Shown one piece after another: positions 1 to 14,541 of a stretch of DNA of 64,000 nucleotides. Source of the stretch: Anoplopoma fimbria (Eukaryota > Chordata > Actinopteri > Perciformes > Anoplopomatidae); contig NC_072453.1 in the NCBI RefSeq assembly GCF_027596085.1, forward strand, positions 5,591,448-5,655,447. Direction: 5' to 3'. The notes below the pieces were generated by a model. That model had not been told where the DNA came from and did no database searches. It saw only the letters and a program-made list of their open reading frames with translations. Within the stretch, counting starts at the first letter, position 1. Each line of letters begins with the position of its first letter. A program made the position numbers and the translations under genes.

Positions 1-3000
1 CATTCATGTTACACTGCACAATAAAACCACAAAAGTGCCAACGTATATTCCATAAATCACTGCCAGATTTATGAATATTGTATCTACAGATCCTCTTCTA
101 GCCTCGCCTGTATAAACATCTGGGGCATCATTGGTTGCTGATCATGGCAATACGACACGGATACGCAGAAGAGCAGAGCCTCGGATTAATGAGAAACCTG
201 TCTGTAGGAAACTTTGGTTCAAGTGACATCATGTGCATTTCTCTTCTGATGCCAATCAATTGGGTTTAGTGGTTTCCTGGTAGAGCCTTGTAGACGTGTG
301 GAATAATGCTGAAACAGGGCTGCCGATCCATTCGCCAAGAGACCACGGATCTGTTTTATATTCGCAGTATTTTAGTGATCAACCACATCACGCCTAGTGG
401 ATACAAACATGACTCAATGTATTGAGAATTTGGGAAAATCAGTTAACAAGATGAACATGTTTATAGCCATATCACAAGTGGTGGTAGCGTACGTTTCATG
501 CACAGGAGCTCAAATTAGTACCTTGTCTACGTGCTCTTGATGTATCTAAGAGAGGTAAGCAAGTAAACGACCTCTTACAACGCCCACATGCTGAGGACAG
601 TCCACTGCCACCCAAGGGGAGACCTCCAGCATTTCTCAAAGTCTCCCTATGTTGTGAATATTAGGTTAAGGTTATTTTAGGCCGACCCGCTCCAGAAGCA
701 AATTACAGTGCAAGAAAGGGGGTGAAAAACCAAGTGGGCTGTCCACCATGTAATTTTCCTGTTTCTCTTTCAAAGGATGAGGTATTCCTCGAGGAAGCCC
801 TGTTAAATTTACAAGCCATGACCCCACATCAGCAGGGAAGGAGGCTCCTCTGACAGGGAAGAAGAAGCACTGGATGGAGCTTTTTGACTTTATGTGGAGG
901 CACTTGATGGAACTATGTCGCTGCTCAGCAGCATGTTGTATGTGTTTGTTTGGAGTAGGTATTCAGAAGCTGTTTGAGTTTGGTTAGGCATTCAAAAAAA
1001 GCGATAAATCATTCACCTTGAGCACTTCTTTCAGTGCTTAGCGCTCACGCTCATGCACACCAAACTACGCTGGTGTAAGATTCCTCAATAAGACCCTCTG
1101 GCTGATCTAAAGAAATCTCTCCCTGAATAAAGGCCTTTCCTGCCTGAACAAGAGAGCAGCCTTTAGAAGAATGAAGATGATCACCGCTTTTTACTCCTCA
1201 AGTGTACCTCCAGACGTCTCAACCTTAATTATGCCAGTCTGGGAGAATTACAGGTACCCAGGCATTACTTCTAATACACACACTTACTTGGTCTGCATCA
1301 AAAGCTACTATGCTCTTATTTTCTCATGCTTCAAGTTCGTAAACCATTTCGCTTTGCTACTTTGTTCTTTGCCAAGAGTGAATTATTGGCTATAATTATG
1401 TACTAAACATCCCTTGCTAAATTGCAACCAGGAAATCCATGACACTTGACAGCAAATTATTGAAAGTCACACATAATGCTGTTAATACACACTATATACA
1501 TCATCGATACTTCTTCCTCGAGAGTCTTCCAGAGCATCCTGATCTACAAGCTGCAGTACTGCGTTATATATTCTTCCTTAGAGTTTCCAAGGGGCCCTTG
1601 CAGTGGTGTGCGGAGGGGGGGGATGTGCGCTGCAGTGCGGCTTGCTGGTTAATTATGGGTCGCGAGCTGCAGCTCGGCTGGCCTGGGCGGGTGTTGGAGC
1701 CAGTGGGTCTGGCACAGGGAGGTCTGGCCACAGACCCCGGCGGTGACGGCATGAAGTCTGGGACGAGTCAGAACACCAGCTCGGGGTTTGGAGCATTCCT
1801 CGCATTCTCTCCTCCCATGGCTGCCTGCCCGTGAGTGTATATGTGCAAGACCGGAGAGCAAGGGAAGGAAATGTGTGAAAGATACAATATGTGTGCATGT
1901 GTTCATTAGAACATGTATGTTACACATCTGGGCTGTATGGGTAGTTTATCCAAGCTCAAAAACAAGGCAGCATCAACTATCCCAACAACAGTCATGATAT
2001 CTGAGCTGAGAGTGAGAAGGAGAGCCAAGTCTTTGATGATATTGCTGTCAATGAATTGACAGATTTCTTTGGCACACTTTTATAAGTAGCTCTTGAATGA
2101 TTTTGACATGCAGAAGCAGCTCGATATCTTGTTTTGGACTTGTTTGAAGCAGAGCGGTGCTCAGTTTCATATGTTTTCCCATTTAAGGAACTCTGGGCAG
2201 AAGCCAAAAAAGTTGTGTAAAATATTGGATTTCCTACCATTATACAATGTAAAAAAGAATATGAAACCTTGCTTAATAAGAAAACTTTAATATCAGAGGA
2301 GCTATCTTATGCCTTGAACCTCACCTTCATATAGTTTCGCAATAATCAGGTTTTCAAGTTTCTTTTCTATGGAAGTTTATCCTATTATGACAGGAGTGGC
2401 AGCGGGACAACCCATTGTGGGTATGAGAGACGGAAGGAAAATTAATTTATGCAAGAGGTAGCATAAGGTAAAATTCAGTCTAACACTCTTTGAGTCTTTA
2501 ACACTTTCTTAAATAATGTTGAATTGTATGCTTTCCTATAGGCACATTTCACACGTTTGCACGTTGAGCTGACCTGTTGTGCACATGCTATGTATGTATT
2601 AATTCACTTGGGTGTATCAACTGCCACTGTTTTCCTTATAACTGACAAAAAAAACCCAACACATTGTTCTCTCCAGGAAACTTCCTGATACATTTTTAAC
2701 TCGTGTCTACTAATTGTGAGTGAATAAACAAGTATCATTAGATCTATGAGTCATGTTCCAGTTATTGAGATCAGGAGTTGCAACATTCTCAGTTGTAAGT
2801 GAAGAGCTTAAGTCTTATGCTTATGGTGAGAGGCTCCTCTCAGCAGGTGACTAAAGCATTTTTAAAAGCATTTTTGTGTTTGTTCAGAGGAGACAAGACC
2901 TGCTGCAGACACGGACAGGTGAATGGGCTGCAGAAACAATGAGGAAGTCTCCTTATACTGACAACACAGATCAAAGCCTGCTGCATGTCAACAGGCTGCC

Positions 3001-5279
3001 GTGTGTACATAGCTCTGGCAATTCTTCACAGATCCCTATGTCTCGTCCTCTACCGCCGGGGTCAAAGGATTTAGGCCTTATTCAACCGACCCAGGCAGCT
3101 CACCTGTATGTTGGAATAAAGGTGCCGTGTCCAATACGCTACAGTGTCAGTGTCAACATATTGCCATGTAGTAACCTTTCTGGTTAAGCTGCGGAAGTTT
3201 CGCAACTGTTAAATCGAGGGCCTTAGTATTTTTAGCTCCCTTGATGTTCGACTGCTTTAAAGGAAAGGACCTCCTCAAGTTTGTCTTCATGTATCATACT
3301 CAAATCTCTGCCGCTTCACCCAAAGGTAAAGAGTAAGTTTCCTCCAAAATAGCTCCAAAGTGGGGGAGATGGCCACCAAAAAAGCCCTTTTTCGTTCTCC
3401 CCGCACAACCTTTATTTTGACAAGGCTGGGAGAATAGGGTATTTATATATGGGGCTGTGTGCTGTGGTTTCTCCACAATTACAGAGTGGCAGTGCTTAGA
3501 CTGGGAGGCGTGCTCGAGGTTTATGGAGGGGGACATGAGGGGACCAGCCCTCCTGAGCCTCTCACAATCTGACGTAGACTCGGAATACCTCGCATTCATA
3601 CAGTAACATGACTTACACCTAAATACTTGTATGGTCAAGTGCACAAGACAAACAAACAAACTGCACAGTCGCCAGGAAAAATGTGAAAATATATATTTTA
3701 TGCATTTAAAAGTATGAACAGAATTCTTGCTGGCTGAGCCAAACCTCCGCAGACCCCAAACCTTTACACTGCGATGAGGCTCAATTTCAGTGTTTAAAAG
3801 GTGGTCAGTTATGTTTTGAGTGGTGCTGGCGTGGGTCGGAGCCTCTCTTTGTAGTTCTACTGTATTATGGTTGCGATATAAACAAGGTTTTTCTAGCAAA
3901 CGTCTTGCGCAACCGCTGCGAGCCACGTAGAGGAGGACAGTGGGAGTTTGTGTTTGTTTCGTGGATGCTGTGTTGAATCTGGCGTCGGCCTCTTGCAGGG
4001 GTTAGCAGAGCAGGGGGGGGGGGGTTGTGGTTTCTGCCGGGGAGCCTGGAAGTCAGTCAGGGCGGTGGCTGAACCACCATCCCTCCACAAGCTGACATCC
4101 ACCCCACTCCCCAAGCACACATGTGAACACACATTTTCACAGAAGCACATATAAGCACATATCAACCTCACAGGCTTCATCCCCTCTTTTTTTTTCTGCT
4201 CTCAAGCCCCGCAGCACAGTGGATTGAGGAAGACGGCATGCCGGGCAGGCCACAGGAAATACAGGACAACCTTGTTTACAGTGAGCACATGATGCAGCAG
4301 CTACACCAGGAAGACCGCTGTCACAAGAGAGTAAAATGAACTAACAGTCGGCAAACCAAACAGGTAGCTCTCTTGATGAGGACATAGAATTCGCTTTTCT
4401 TTTTTTTCCCCCTCGCCACTGAACTTGATATTGCTTTAGACTTGCTCGTGCCTGTCTATAAGTCAAGCCTGACTTTGAAACGTAATACATCTCCAGGGGT
4501 GTGAACGTTCTCAACAACAGGCATTGAGCTTGTTGTGTCCCTGCGCTAGAATGACAGATACCTGTAAATGGAAAACAAACAAGCGGAGCCGCTGCTGACA
4601 GATATGCCTTCAGTATTCTCAATGCACTGACATACATTTCATAGTTTGGCACAGCAAGGTGCTATATGTGTCAGCTGAATGATGATAGCACTTTCATCTT
4701 TATTTTTTATTTTTTTATGATGCCGACCTGATCACCTGAATCTCCTTGTTCTTGTTTCCAGGCTCGCTTTTGTTTCCTCCTACGCCTGGATTTAGTCACC
4801 ATGGTGGAAAAAACAAATACTAGAATCAAATGTAGCATATCAATCACAAAACCTGCATTTACCACCCACATTAAAGGATAACATGGCTTGTGAGTGGAGA
4901 CAACAGCGCATTAAGGTGTATGGAAGGCATTGTTGGTTTGTTTGAATATGTGGTTTGTCGTCTTAGGGTGCATTGTGATGTACACAGTGTGGTTTCAAGC
5001 ATAACTGAGAATAAATGGGAGAATACTGTTACGTCAAGGATACAGTGAGACGCCACTGGCTGAGCCTGTGAATCAGCCTGTGTGATTTTTGTAATATGAG
5101 CAGACTGTAACCATACCGACACGTCTGGCTAAATGTTTTCTAGGAAATATGATTGTTGGATCAGTTTTCACCCTTTCAAGAGTGTAACTTTGTTTTAATG
5201 TAATTGTCCAACCAGCCATTACGATAGATCAGTCATTCTTCAAATACCATTAGTAGGAGGGATGTTAAATTACAGTAGC
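1..5279. other. intergenic, no gene recognised
   Basis: No exon, RNA gene or clear transposon is visible. There is a G12 run at 4013-4024. The longest open frame (208 codons, 3926-3300 minus) has no motif or family resemblance and is treated as chance. Confidence 0.6.
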
Positions 5280-6060
5280 GTAGGCCTTTCCTATTCAGAT
5301 ACGGAGAGATCGTGCAGGAAGGTATTTTATTCCCATTAAGATTATCTATTGTTGAATCTGTCAGTCAGAGCCATTCTGCACTCACTCTGTCCCTCTCCCC
5401 CTTTGCTGCTAGCAGGCGCTGTGGCGTGCTACTTGAGTAGCCAATAGCACTTGCGATTGGATTGCTATCATCCCCTTCAGTTTCAACAGGGCTGCTGAAA
5501 ATATTCTCCTCCTGGTCTGCACTTTTTCCATAATAGCTCCTGTAAGAAGCCATAATTTCGGTGTTTCTGAACCACTCATTATATCTCCGCTCTCTATCTA
5601 TTCATCACAGTTTAGCTCGTAACTAATCATGGACGTATGCACGCGCTACATTCACAAACTGATATTACAGGAAAGGCAAAGCGTATTTTAAATTACATTT
5701 CACCTATTTCAGTTAAAGTAGTTAGATCTGGGTGAAAATGGAGAAAATCGCATTGTTTTTGACCAAATACCTCAATATGGATAATGAGACAATATCGTAG
5801 AGTTGACGATTGGTGCTTCCACAAAATATTTACGCAATGAGATTTTTGATAAATAATGATCGGTAGTGTTCATGATGCCCCAAAAATGTAAAGGCAAATC
5901 ATTAAATAGCTAAAACTGTCTGGTATGTTCAGAAAATGACATCACTTTGCTGTAATGCAGCCTTCGAAATCAGGAAACGATATTTATATCACGATATCCC
6001 AAATCTAAGACGATATCTAGTCTCATGTCAAAATATTCATATATTATTAATATATTTCCT
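5280..6060. mobile_element. degenerate percomorph interspersed repeat
   Basis: The stretch from about 5880 to 6060 (AAAGGCAAATCATTAAATAG, GTTCAGAAAATGACATCACTT, GACGATATCTAGTCTCAT, CACGATATC) matches, from memory, the end of a repeat common in spiny-rayed fish genomes. The block before it (5280-5600) may belong to the same element. The boundaries are guesses. An open frame at 5553-5365 on the minus strand is too short and unlike any family I know to call. Confidence 0.5.
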
Positions 6061-7097
6061 ATCGTTAGTTGTAGAATCTCTTTAATATACATTGTTATAT
6101 ATGTTTTTAATTGATGTATTCATTTTTTTTATATTACAAAGTTTCCTTTCAGGGAGCATATATAACACCAGTGCTACGTTTTCCATAGTTTGAGAAACGG
6201 TGAAATACATTACTTCACATACAATACAGATGAGCCAATGTACAATATTTGTTCTCTGTAATAGAGCAGAGAACAAGTGTAAAAGGTAACCTGAAACTGA
6301 AATATAATACAATTCCCTAGAAATTGTACTCTAGTACAGTATCTGGTCTAAATTGTTTTACCACTGATCCCATTTAGTAAAAATATTTCACAACTTATCT
6401 CAGCATCCTCATTAACAGCCACTGTGACTCAACAAGTTACATCTTCACAGGTTTGTCACTGGAGACGTATGTGGGCCAATTTTATTTTCTCTGGTTCTTC
6501 CTCTTCTGTCACCACTCACTGGCAGATCAAATAGGAGCTGCTCCCGTCACCTGTCAGAGGAATGTGCCAGCACTCCCATCCATCAGCAGCTCGATTAGAA
6601 CAGGCAGAACGACCGCGGCTCGCTGTAGGCCCCAAAAAGCACCCACGGCAGCAGCACCTTACCTGCTGGATCGGCCCGGGATGCACACACATTCATGTGC
6701 GTGCGTGTGTTTGGTGATCCACACGCAGGTTTGCACTCACGCATGTTTACGAGGCAAACGACGCAGCCAGCGGTTCCGTCACGTGACCCAACATGTCCTG
6801 CCCTGCTCAGCGGCCTATGTGATGTCTGTGGTTTAGACAGGGCGTTCCAGCGTGTTCACCACCAACCCGGGAGAAAGAGGGGGATTTGGCATGTGTCAAC
6901 AGGAATACCTGTAACCTGGGAGATGTACCCTGCAGGCACCTAGTGATTTTCTCATGATTGTGATGGCCAGACGCAGACAACAGGGCTTGCAAAAGTAGGC
7001 TCCTCAGCAGGACTGAGGTGGCTTAGCGTGGCGTCAGACACATACACCACTGCATTCCATTGGGATGCTCTTTATGCAAAGGGAGGGGTGTTACACT

Positions 7098-7100
<3 letters not shown>

Positions 7101-7142
<42 letters not shown>
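7101..7142. repeat. (TG)n microsatellite, 21 units
   Basis: Short pure TG run. Confidence 0.95.
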
Positions 7143-7145
<3 letters not shown>

Positions 7146-9647
7146 CTATATGCCTGTTTGTGTGAGTCCGTCACAATTACTGTTTGTGTTTGTGGCAACT
7201 GAGGGACAGTGTCACCGTAGCGCTTGGGGAACAGAACACAAGTCCAACCCTGAGAACCTGAGGAACCTGAGTAGACGTTAGGGGACTAACGGAGTCTAAG
7301 GGCTTAGGCCTGGCCCGACACAAACACTTACCTACTGTGTCTGCTGTCTCTGCCACTGTGTACTGGAAAACAAGAGCTTTGGTGGAGACACTGAACCTGA
7401 AGGGTACCTCTGGTCTGCTACCGGGGCCTGAGCTTTCTGCTACACATCTCATGTTTGTTTTCGGTTTTTGGTCATGTTGAAACGATACTGTATCACTCAC
7501 AATATTCCTCTTGTGTTATTTCCTTTCCCATGTCATCTACAAGTCTTTTCTCCAAAGTACTTCCCAACCCCAAGCAGCACTACGTGGCTCTATATGAAAA
7601 AGGTGTGTGAGGGGGGCATTAATCTTCCTCTGTCAGCTTGGAGACAAAGGAAGTGGATCCTGATGAAAGAAAAGCCTCGCGTGTGAGTATACAGGGGTCT
7701 TTAAGCGACGGCTGGCGTTGCATGTCACACAAAAGCGAATGATGGCCATCAGCTGTCATGAGACAGAAGATGAAACACTTACTCAAGACAGAAAAAGACT
7801 TTGGCCACACCTTTCTGTTTGATCTCAGTTGTCACTGATGCCTTTGTGAGCAGCGGTTTGCATATTGTCCTTGTATATTATAGAGTGCATATGCCGGCAT
7901 GTGTAAATATTTAAGTTTGTAGGTAGACACACTTGCTGTATGTGTTCTATACTGTCAGCTAGGATATGGTAACAGCTCATTTGCCTAATGATAGCAGTCA
8001 TTATGATGTTTGTTTTGGACCCACTTTCTCTTGTGTTTAATTTACAATAGTCCTTGCATATTGGCTGAGAAAAGAGCCTAACTGAGGTATGATAATTAAG
8101 ATAAGCCGGCAGTAGACCCTGAGGTGAGTCCTCATGGTCGGGTTGCGTAATAGTAATAATAGCAGGGTTCATCCAATACCAGCGATAGTGAAGCAGGGGA
8201 ATCTCTAATTGCCCCAATTATCAAGGGAAACCTGCATTCCAGCAGGTGGTATAGTGAGCAGGGATCCTCTGATATGACAGTTAGCGTGCAATGAGCTCCT
8301 CATTAGACAGCACATGTGTGGAGCTCCACTTCGCCCCGTCCTTTGCATGAGTAGAAAATGAGAGTGGAATCATATTTTCTGTTTATTTTAACGGATGAGA
8401 CAACCTTAGACAAACAAGAAGTGTGACTCATTAAATGTCCAGTGGCAACTTTGTTTTGGGTGTGGTGATTTGTTTGTTCTCCTTCCAAGTAACACTGTTG
8501 TCACCACTTACAGAGTACTGTGTGGCACGCTAGATCAGTTCCAACCTAGTCACACAATGGAATCAAATATTCACCTCAGAACTCAACTCAATACTAAAGT
8601 TCATCAAGTTCACTGAGTGCTTACGGCTATGTTCTAATTAAAGTTATTTAATGTTGTTGCATTGCCAGCTTTTTACCCTACATGGACTCAACCTGGTTTA
8701 AGGAGCAAGGCCAACACGCACATATGTGGTTTGTGATATCATGTCTGTTTGGATGCTTTATTGGCATCGATTATTCTCTCTTGCATAAACATGTACACAA
8801 ACAAAGGCACTGTGCATGCACCTCCAAGGCCAATGGCTCCTGGAGCATGGCTTTAGAGTGTCGAGGCTAATGTCGTGCTAAGCCTCGGTCATCTCATGTC
8901 AAGAGGTTTCGGATTAGTCACACTGTGAGTTGTGCCGTCTGTATTATTTATTAGCTGGCTCCCTTGTCACTTTAGGTAGGATTTGTGTCTCTGGTGTAGC
9001 CGGCAAGAGAACGAGGCACACATTAAGGAAATGGAGACAAAGTGTGGCCGGACCGCACTGACACCTACTAAATACCACTGCCCTGCCCTTCCCCCCGCAT
9101 ATCAATTTCTAAAATAATGGATTTAAAAAGCAGTACGTGCAGCTACAGTTGATCAGCAGTCAGTCAGACAGAGTTAAAACCTGATATTAGCCGCTGTGGC
9201 AGGCGTTAGTGGAGGCAGTCGGGAGACACGCTCTCTTGTGCTCAAAAAGTAGTGTTAGGCCGGAGGTCTAAGAGGAGCTAATGGACGGAGGTGAAGGGGT
9301 TTCAGAGTTGTCATGAATTATTGAATGTGATCAGGTTTCCCATGCTCTTGTATACATACAAATGCTCAGGCACAGTGGAAAGAAAACCAACACCTGTAAT
9401 CCCTACAAGGTGTAGAAGAGCGGAGGATCAGACTCCTGAGACCCGAGTGTGTTTTGGGATGTTTGTTCCCACACGTGCAAAGACATGTGTATTAAGTATC
9501 TGTTATGTACACTATGTATGTTTATTAAATGTTTGTTTTTATTGTTTATAGGAAGACAATGTCTGACTAAGATCTCTGTTAGAATGAAACTTAGCACTGT
9601 TAAAATGTCTGGGAGCTTTTAATACAATGTGCAAATCTGAATATTAT

Positions 9648-9730
9648 TATTGTTATTTATTTTATTTTTTTGCATTTTTTCCTTTATTTGACAGTAATAG
9701 AGAGTATGACATGCGACAAATACCTAAAGG
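9648..9730. repeat. fragment of a SINE-like fish repeat
   Basis: Contains CTTTATTTGACAGTAATAGAGAGTATGACATGCGACAAA in degenerate form (read in pieces). It resembles the CTTTATTAGACAG...GAGAGTGACAGG...GACATGCAACAAA repeat found across percomorphs. It is short and diverged. Confidence 0.35.
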
Positions 9731-10395
9731 TTGGACATGACCATAATAGACATCTGGACATTGGCAGTTACAAAACAGGCCAAAGATGATTACAAAGTTA
9801 GATTTTTACACTAAATCATATTTACTTGCAATATTTTAGCATTTTGTTGTTAATGTATAGTGAATGTGATTTTCTCACCAATCTTAAAGGGCTCTTTCCA
9901 TAACATTTAGGTATTGGAAAAGACAATTGACCGCTGTTAGCATTGCCAGTGTTTTTGACTAATTTTTAAGCTGGGATATATTGATTTACTAAAACACTGC
10001 AATAAAAGATTATTTGGCTAATTTGGGCCAGTAAAACAACAACAACTGACATATCATGAGCATTTAAGTTGATGAAAAACATGTATAAAAGTTGCCTATA
10101 TTTACACATTGAGCAGATACAGGGGAACAATTGCATTCATCACTGGCTTCAAACTGTGACGCTGGTATTGTTTTCACCTTGTGAGTCTGTGTGTGTGTCA
10201 TTGTGGCAAAATGTTGTCCTGGAGACACCAGCAGTAGCGGGAACTTCCACTGTTTTGAGTACTTTGCCAGGTGTATTTTTGTATGTCTGTCTGTCTGTTG
10301 GGTGGACAGTATTTTTTTTAAATAAAAGCATTGCAACTATGCAAGATGCAGTAACGAAACTTTACAGGTATGCAGTAGAGATCAAAATATCAATA

Positions 10396-10436
10396 TATCT
10401 ATATATATATAGATATATAGATATATAGATATATAC
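10396..10436. repeat. (TA)n/(GATATATA)n short tandem repeat
   Basis: Repeats of TAGATATA after a short TATA run, self-complementary and AT-only apart from the G steps. Confidence 0.8.
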
Positions 10437-12372
10437 ATTTTATTATACACTTGTGTGTTTGTGAATGTGTTTGTGTATCGTAATGTTTATATGACCATAG
10501 GATTGAATTTCAGACCCCATTCTCGGCTAAAGGGGAAAAAGCAGCTTTACTGCCGTCCTCTTTGAATTATTCAGCCACCTTTACCTACAGTATCTCAGAT
10601 CTCTAGGAGGTGTGATGGGCTCACTCAGCTCTGGTTTCCTCCCCATCACTAATTACATCTGCATTTTGACGGCCCACCTGTCTCCTCAAAAGAACCACTA
10701 ATGAAGAGCTCTTTATTAATAGCATATCAATGATAGCAGAAGATGATAAACAGACGTTGGGGACAGAGACACTTTGTTATTGCCTCCCAAATGGGTCTCA
10801 GCTCTAACCAATCAGCCTCAAAGGCGAAGATTGACAGTAATGCAGCTTCTGTTATTATCCTTGTTGAGTAACACTTTTAGGTGTTGTTTTTTCAGTTGCA
10901 TTGTTTTTTTATTATTGCATACTTTGTGTCATCAGAGGTTGAACATAGTGGACTAGAACACTCGTCCATTCTCCACACATGAAAGACACAAATGCAATTG
11001 ATGTGTCACTTTCTCACAGCACCGCCTGTGATGGATTTTCACTGTTGGCACTGTGACATAACCCTCGCAACGTACTGATTAATTAATTCCGAAGCTATGC
11101 AGGGAGTACAGACGGCTCTACCTTCGTTGTCAACCTTGCTTGTGTCATTCATAACAAAAGAATAGAACCGCCTGATAACCAGGGAAGAAAATCAGAGCAG
11201 CTTCAATAGAGAGAGCTCACTCTGAACCATAATTCACATTTTCAGACATTTGGAGGTGTCCACTGTAGACTTTTCTGACTACGTCGAGCACTTGTCTTTG
11301 TTAGCTCATGGTGTACGGAAGGTGGGGGTCTGGGCATACTCGCTCCGGGGTGCAATGGAAAATCCCATTCTGTCCTATGTATTTCCCTGGCAGTGAGGTC
11401 ATGTTGTCTACCTAACCGCAGGCCTCTGGAACGAAGCCTGATGACTGACTGAGTGTTATTATGATATTTCACTGGATGCGATCACTGGGTGGCAGTGTTG
11501 AGCCAGAAAGATGGAGGAGGGAAGATTGTTGAGGAGGACTGAACTCTGGCTTGATGAACATACAGTACAGCAGATCTGGATTAACATGTAAGACATAAAC
11601 AATCAACAAGCAAGATATGCAAGCAAAGCTACAGAGTGTGTCCAGTGGAGATTTGTGTTATTCTCTGACTATCAGTTTCAGGTCTAAAGCCAGTCAGTGT
11701 ACATGTTGCCCAACTTTTTCTGACTGAGTGACCCTATTGTCCCCTGAGGTCCCTGCGAGACACTAAAAGCATTGTGTGTTGCTGCAAAAATCGAGGGACT
11801 TACCTGTCAACAGCTATAGCCCGACGGACAAGCCCCTTGTCTCTACTTTGTTCTAGCGGTGACAGGGGGACAAGGGGATACTTCCAAGGGAACCTTGTTT
11901 CAGTGATCAGATGATGATGAAGTGACCTGGTCTCGATTCACAAGTGTCGATTGCGTCTGTCAGCGCTTGTTTGATGGGTGGCTGTCCCCCAAAAATGGCC
12001 AGTGAACTGATTAACGTTACAAGGGGAGAGACAGAGATCGTGTTTAAGAAGTGTTCCAATTTATTTATTAGGGCAGGACCACCAGTTGCTGTATTGTGAG
12101 AGTGATTGAGTAGTGTATTGTTTTTAAAATGCTCAGAAAATATGATCCATATGTCCACGTCTGCATCCGTATCAAGTACTGACCCTGTGAACACTCTCTG
12201 TAAACCTCTCTGTCTCAGTCGCTCTGGAGTGGAGACATGCCCAGCTCCCCTTAATGGCCCTTTGTTCAACCTGCAGGCTCACAGGTCAGGGGTCAACTGC
12301 ACCTGAGGCCGATTCCCACCAACAAAAGCTCTGTGTTTACTGGCACCAGGCCACCACTTCCCTGTCTCCTGC

Positions 12373-12478
<106 letters not shown>

Positions 12479-13433
12479 CACCAAGAAACACATAAGTCAA
12501 CATGATAAAGTGGCTACAGCAAGTTAATATGAAAGAACTTGTTATTTTAGCTTTCTTTGTGTCCATCTTACTAAAAGGACATAGAAAAAATGATTAATTC
12601 CTGTGTTTTACAAAAGTAAGTGTTCACGCAAGTAATGTATTTAGAAGTAATTAAAGTAGTTCAGTTCTCTGGGATATTAAGTTAGTTTATTCAATGAAGA
12701 CCACCAAGTACAAGCCAAAATTGAGGCTCAAGATTTTTCCACAGTAGGAACTTGCTCACATGACATTTCTTTTAAATATGAAAAATAAATGTTCACTTTT
12801 TCATTTGATATATTCAAAAAGAGGACTGTGTGGGCTCAACCAGGGTGGTATGTTGCAATAAAGAAAGTTAAACCATGTCCAAAACCTCAAACAACCAAAC
12901 CAAAAGGAATTAACTTCAACCCTAGAGATATAAATCAAAACTCAATAGGTGGAGCAGGCTTTTCAAAACTAATTTGAAAGATACAAATTTGGTTTAATGT
13001 TACCACGTTTGAAGTTTTAACAGAACTATGGTACGCTGAGCACAAACATGTCCCAAGCAGTCTCATTAACATCTGCGATAGACAAAGAATGTGTAGCTTC
13101 AATGCAATGTTAAGTATCAATATTTCTATTCATGCTTCCAACATAAATATCATGTAACGCTCTCTAACCCTGAGCATTAAAATCAACCAAGAAGCATGGC
13201 CTCAACAATTCCCTGTACTTCCTGCATCAGAGATTGACATTCACAGCTTCTATGGCACCAAGTCAAGGACAGCAGATGGGAATCTTTAAGCTGCCACACA
13301 TCCGCCCACGGACGGGAGCATAAGGGGCCTGCACTGACCAGATTGAACCCTGAGAAGGAATAAAAGAAACAGTTGGATGCTGCATGAGGACTGGGTGGTG
13401 GTGTTGGGGGGTGGGGGAGGGGTCGTTGGGAAA

Positions 13434-13449
13434 GGGGGGGGGGGGGGGG
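13434..13449. repeat. poly-G tract (16 G)
   Basis: Lies in a G-rich stretch (about 13390-13450) with several GGG runs, so G-quadruplex formation on the + strand is plausible. Confidence 0.85.
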
Positions 13450-14221
13450 TCCTACCTGTCAGAACATGAGTAGAACAGGTGAACCCCCCGTCCCCAAGGC
13501 CCTACTCTTTTTTTGCTTCCACCCACACACACACATGTGGGCCAGCCCCCTCCACCTGTCACTCTGTCACTTGTACTGGGAACCAGCAGGGTGCCTCCCT
13601 CCACTCCATCTCTGTTACGCCCCCTCTTTCCGTCCCAGCCCATTAGCTCGGGGCTACCCGCACTGTACTTCTTTCTTTGCCACTATTTTAACATCTCTAC
13701 ATTCATTTTTTAAATGGTTTTCAATGTAGTTGTGTAAATGTTGATATTGTTATTGCCCGTGATTGTGGCATATTAAAAAATCATTTTCATAAGAGAAGCT
13801 GGTCACTTTGCCACTTTTTATCAGTTGATATTGATTTTCGTTTTTTAAGCCGTGTAAAAACAATACTACAGTCATTTAAATATATGCCAGGCCAATGAAT
13901 TCTTTGTATTTGTTGTGTAAAATTGGCATCAATTCAGTGTGCTCAGTAAGAATTGCATTCTGCTTCTGAACAACGGTTGGTTTCTCGGAAACCGTCTGCC
14001 GCGCTTGAGACAAATAAAAGAAACACAAACAACGTTAACAGAAAACCAGAAGATGAGGCTTCACAGTTCTGCCCACAGTCTTTAAAATACCACCACTACT
14101 GCACCAAAGATGAAACTAAAATGTGGCAATGATTTTGTTATTGAGGACTTTTGGGTTTTTGTCTTAATGGTCAATGCAAAGGCTTGTGGATCACAACAAA
14201 GCTCTGCATGCTAGCGACACG

Positions 14222-14541
14222 TCTCTAGGGATGGTGGTCGGTCGGACGGTCCACCACTTCATCAGCTTTTTGATGGATTGGCTGTGAAATTTGTTTCAGA
14301 AATTCATGCCCCCCTCAGGATGAATTAACTTTGGTGATCACTTTCATATCTAATGCTAGATTGGTTTATGAACAAATGCCTGCAAAACAAATTACATTCA
14401 TGTCGACCTAAGCTGTACATGCTATTTAGCAAATGTTAGCATGCTAACATGCTTAACTAATATTTCATTTTCATTGTGAGTATATTAGCATGCTGTGGTT
14501 AGCATTTAGCTCACAGAGCCACCAGCGTGAGTGTAGACTCT
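14222..14541 (-). mobile_element. copy A of a common percomorph repeat (GGACCGACC / TTAGCATGCTAACATG family)
   Basis: Contains GGTCGGTCGGACGGTCCACC, CTCAGGATGAATTAACTTTG, GGTTTATGAACAAATGCCTG and GTTAGCATGCTAACATGCTT in the order I remember for this family. It ends near GTGTAGACTC. It lies in the orientation opposite to the copy at 29010-29331. Confidence 0.6.

Noticed and set aside
3300..3926. 208-codon minus-strand open frame
   Set aside because: No domain, signal peptide or family resemblance, and no splice or promoter context. A chance frame in about 40 kb of non-coding DNA is expected.
5365..5553. Minus-strand peptide starting MASYRSYYGK, considered as an exon
   Set aside because: It lies beside a percomorph repeat, is only 62 codons and has no supported splice sites or homologue I know.
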